Shown piece after piece: positions 61,783 to 64,000 of a stretch of 64,000 nt of DNA (positions within the stretch are counted from its first letter, which is position 1; each line of letters begins with the position of its first letter). The stretch comes from Clostridium pascui (GTDB lineage: Bacteria > Bacillota > Clostridia > Clostridiales > Clostridiaceae): positions 62,001 to 126,000 of the forward strand of contig NZ_JAFBDB010000005.1 of NCBI RefSeq assembly GCF_016908015.1, written 5' to 3'. Position numbers and translations under genes: made by a program. Below the pieces are notes generated by a model. It was not told where the DNA came from. It made no database searches and saw only the letters and a program-made list of their open reading frames with translations.

Positions 61783-63456
61783 TCATCCTTTCAATGTTTC
61801 CACTATAAAAGTAGTTCTAGTTCCTTTATCTAGCCTTTCCATTTGAAGTCCTTTCCCATAAAGATATTTTAATCTATTATTTACGTTGGATATTCCTATT
61901 TTATTTTCCTGCATATTATCATTATATACCTTCTCTATGACTTTCTCTGAAATTCCTACTCCATCATCTTCAATAATAACTTTAGCTTTATTATTCATTA
62001 TTTTTTTTACATGAATTTTAACCGTCCCTTTTTTGTCTCCCTCTAGAATTCCATGCTTTACTGAATTTTCAACTATAGGTTGTATTATTAAACTTGGTAT
62101 TTTTATATTTATATCTTCATCTATATCATAAACTACATTTAACTTATCTCCAAATCTGGCCTTTTCCACTTCTATGTAAGCTTTTACTTGTTCTAACTCT
62201 TTATAAATATCTACTAAATTATCTCCTATCTCTAAATTATATCTTAAATAAGTAGATAAATTAATAATAAGTTCCCTTGCTTTATCCGGATTTATACGTA
62301 CAAATGAAATAATGGTATTTAAAGCATTAAATAAAAAATGAGGATTTATTTGAGTTTGCAGTGCTTTTATTTCAGCCTTAGTTGCCATTTCCTTAAGCTT
62401 CCCAAGCTTACTTATTTCAAGCTGTGTAGATATAATTTGCGAAAGTCCTATAGCCAAATTTATATTTCTAAAGGATATAGCATCTTCCTTACCATAATAT
62501 ATTTTTAATGTACCTATTATTTCATCTCCATCCTTTAATGGTGCTATAATGGCTGATTTTAATGGACACGTACCGCATGAACAATCTATTTGCTCTGCAT
62601 TCGTTAAAATTAATATTTCACCCTTTTCAATTACTTTTTCTGTGGCACCAGTTAAAATATCATTCCCCTTAATATGATGATCCTCACCCATACCAACATG
62701 AGCTAGAACGTATCTTTTATCGGTTATAGCTACTGCATCTGCATCAATGGACTCCCTTATAATTTCACAAATATTTTCGAAAGAATTATTATGGATTTCT
62801 CTAAAGTATGGCAATGTTTTGTTAGCTATTTCTAGAGCTATTTTGGCTTGCTTTGCTGCAATTTGCTCTTTCTCTTCAAAAATATTTTGTATTAATAAAA
62901 TTAATATTGATATGCCTACAGCATTTGTAAATACCATGGGAATATATATATTTTTAACTATATTTAAAGCTGTAGAGAATGGCTTCGACATAATAAGAAT
63001 CAATATCATCTCTAAGCTTTGCATTAGAGCACCTCCAATAAGCCCATAAATCCACTTGTTCCTATTGTTTGAGTACTTATAAAAAATACTAGTTACAATT
63101 CCTGAAATGATCGTTGCAATGGCACATGGAATAGCTGTGATAGCTCCAATATTTATTACTAATCTATGCAAACCTGCAATAACTCCAGATGTAATTCCTA
63201 CAAAAGGTCCACAAAGTAGTCCTCCAGCTATAACTCCAATAATTCTTGTATTTGCTATGGCACCATTTATATCTGTTCCTATGTAAGTTCCTAGTATGCC
63301 AAAACCACCAAATATTATAGAAAGAATAATTAAATCCTTCTTTTTAAATTTATCTTTTTGGATTATATTTTTGAAACTATTAGACCTTGATACTATAAAT
63401 CCTACTAAAATCACATAACCCATATTATTTGTAAGATTTTTTATTAATTCTACCAT
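61783..63456 (-). CDS. LytS-type sensor histidine kinase
   Basis: 557 residues. It has a 5TM-5TMR_LYT sensor (about residues 1-195; IGVIAGGLLCGPFVGITSGVIAGLHRL) and a GAF domain (about 220-345). A His_kinase region follows with NPHFLFNALNTIISFVRINP (phospho-His), then the HATPase_c with QPIVENSVKHGI and EDDGVGIS. The GAF holds CSCGTCPLKSAI, a Cys cluster that may sense redox state or bind a metal. It pairs with the LytTR regulator; in E. coli the BtsS homologue senses pyruvate. AGGAGG precedes the ATG. Confidence 0.94.
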   Translation of the reverse strand: MVELIKNLTNNMGYVILVGFIVSRSNSFKNIIQKDKFKKKDLIILSIIFGGFGILGTYIGTDINGAIANTRIIGVIAGGLLCGPFVGITSGVIAGLHRLVINIGAITAIPCAIATIISGIVTSIFYKYSNNRNKWIYGLIGGALMQSLEMILILIMSKPFSTALNIVKNIYIPMVFTNAVGISILILLIQNIFEEKEQIAAKQAKIALEIANKTLPYFREIHNNSFENICEIIRESIDADAVAITDKRYVLAHVGMGEDHHIKGNDILTGATEKVIEKGEILILTNAEQIDCSCGTCPLKSAIIAPLKDGDEIIGTLKIYYGKEDAISFRNINLAIGLSQIISTQLEISKLGKLKEMATKAEIKALQTQINPHFLFNALNTIISFVRINPDKARELIINLSTYLRYNLEIGDNLVDIYKELEQVKAYIEVEKARFGDKLNVVYDIDEDINIKIPSLIIQPIVENSVKHGILEGDKKGTVKIHVKKIMNNKAKVIIEDDGVGISEKVIEKVYNDNMQENKIGISNVNNRLKYLYGKGLQMERLDKGTRTTFIVETLKG

Positions 63457-63715
63457 TACTTACACCTCCTATGTTTAGGATAAAAACATATTTGCCATAT
63501 TATCTTTTTGTATACACTAACATTTAGCTTATAATATATACAATTATAACATAGTAATTTAGATTTTATTTTAGAGAAATTTTGTAAGGCTATTGCATAA
63601 TTATAAACACAATGCTATACTAACATCAATTTAAAATACAGTTAAGCATTACTGAACCATACCATAGAAGTGCTGTAATTAAAGGACTTATCATTTTAAA
63701 AGGAGATGTATTAAA

Positions 63716-64000
63716 ATGAATGTAAGAGATATTATTTCAAATAAACTTCCTGAAATTAAGATTTTGAGAAAAAAATTGCATAAAAATGCAGAACTTGCTC
63801 ATAAGGAATTTAAAACCCAAAAAATAATAATGGAAACACTTGAAGATTTAAATATAAAATCGGATTCTTGTGCTGGTACAGGCGTTGTAGGAGTATTAAA
63901 TGCTGATGCGACTTGCATAGGTGTTCGAGCTGACATAGATGCGCTTCCTATAAATGGAGTATTTCACGGTTGTGGACATGACTATCACACAGCTATAGCT
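63716..64000 (+). CDS. M20-family amidohydrolase (3' part outside window)
   Basis: The first 95 residues are visible: NVRDIISNKLPEIKILRKKL, then GVRADIDALP and the metal motif HGCGHDYHTA. A GGAG site lies about 10 nt before the ATG. It is of the same broad M20D type as the enzyme at 624, but the segment between DALP and the HGCGHD motif is about 13 residues shorter than usual (NGVF in place of the EKTG-type loop). The product probably cleaves an N-acyl amino acid or related amide. Upstream, 63457-63715 is AT-rich with nothing recognised. Confidence 0.85.
   Translation, partial: MNVRDIISNKLPEIKILRKKLHKNAELAHKEFKTQKIIMETLEDLNIKSDSCAGTGVVGVLNADATCIGVRADIDALPINGVFHGCGHDYHTAIA

Overview
The window is a 64-kb piece of a very AT-rich, low-GC Firmicutes chromosome. 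Gene content points to an anaerobic, amino-acid-using Clostridium (sensu stricto). It carries a p-hydroxyphenylacetate decarboxylase (p-cresol) operon, lysine 2,3-aminomutase, ferrous-iron uptake (Feo), a T-box in front of argS, and many ATG/GTG/TTG starts with strong AGGAGG-type ribosome sites. I see no rRNA, tRNA, CRISPR array, prophage or intact insertion sequence. The only transposase trace is a short broken IS1595-type fragment. Many starts given here are internal to the longest open frame, chosen because a good ribosome site sits 5-10 nt upstream of them.

Layout. 1-11.9 kb: housekeeping genes (RluA-type pseudouridine synthase cut by the left edge, M20 amidohydrolase, UvrD-like helicase, nicotinate phosphoribosyltransferase, Nudix, D,D-carboxypeptidase, M29 aminopeptidase, beta-CASP nuclease). 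12-20.4 kb: gltX with a promoter-terminator leader, two RNase H-fold proteins, a HAD-IB phosphatase, Fur-controlled feoAB plus a 46-aa Cys-rich partner, and argS behind a T-box with an AGA specifier. 20.6-27.6 kb: lrgAB, PAP2 phosphatase, a GntR/RCK_C regulator with an AlaDH/PNT-type dehydrogenase, and divergently a NodB-like protein with lysine 2,3-aminomutase; one inverted repeat holds both -10 boxes. 27.6-39.8 kb: chemoreceptor, homoserine dehydrogenase, degV-padR, thioredoxin, SGNH hydrolase, ECF transporter S component with a structured leader, P1 peptidase, Na/Pi symporter, LiaF-like protein. 40-44 kb: copper module csoR - LDCC peptide - copA - copZ. 44.6-54.6 kb: cation/H+ antiporter, hpdB-hpdC-MFS-hpdA, gmhB, glycogen phosphorylase. 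55-64 kb: plsY with a tandem 75-bp duplication, HD hydrolase, radical SAM protein, cstA-lytTR-lytS (a pyruvate-type sensor/transporter module), and an M20 amidohydrolase cut by the right edge.

The most interesting signal is not a gene. Six diverged copies of a ~225-bp, almost completely palindromic element lie at 6961, 22351, 35476, 54628, ~56850 and 58787. The best copies have perfect 15-bp terminal inverted repeats (TTTTTAATGTTGAAC type). All share a conserved core hairpin (CTGTCTGAGCGACAGCGAGT type) and helices in which both arms change together between copies. Every copy lies within about 16 nt of a gene's stop codon, and at several ends the stop lies inside the element. It looks like a MITE-like family under selection for RNA (or DNA hairpin) structure that lives at gene 3' ends. 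Other items worth a look are the in-frame tandem duplication of the first membrane segment of PlsY, the candidate riboswitch before the ECF S component, and the symmetric divergent promoter/operator of the lysine 2,3-aminomutase locus.
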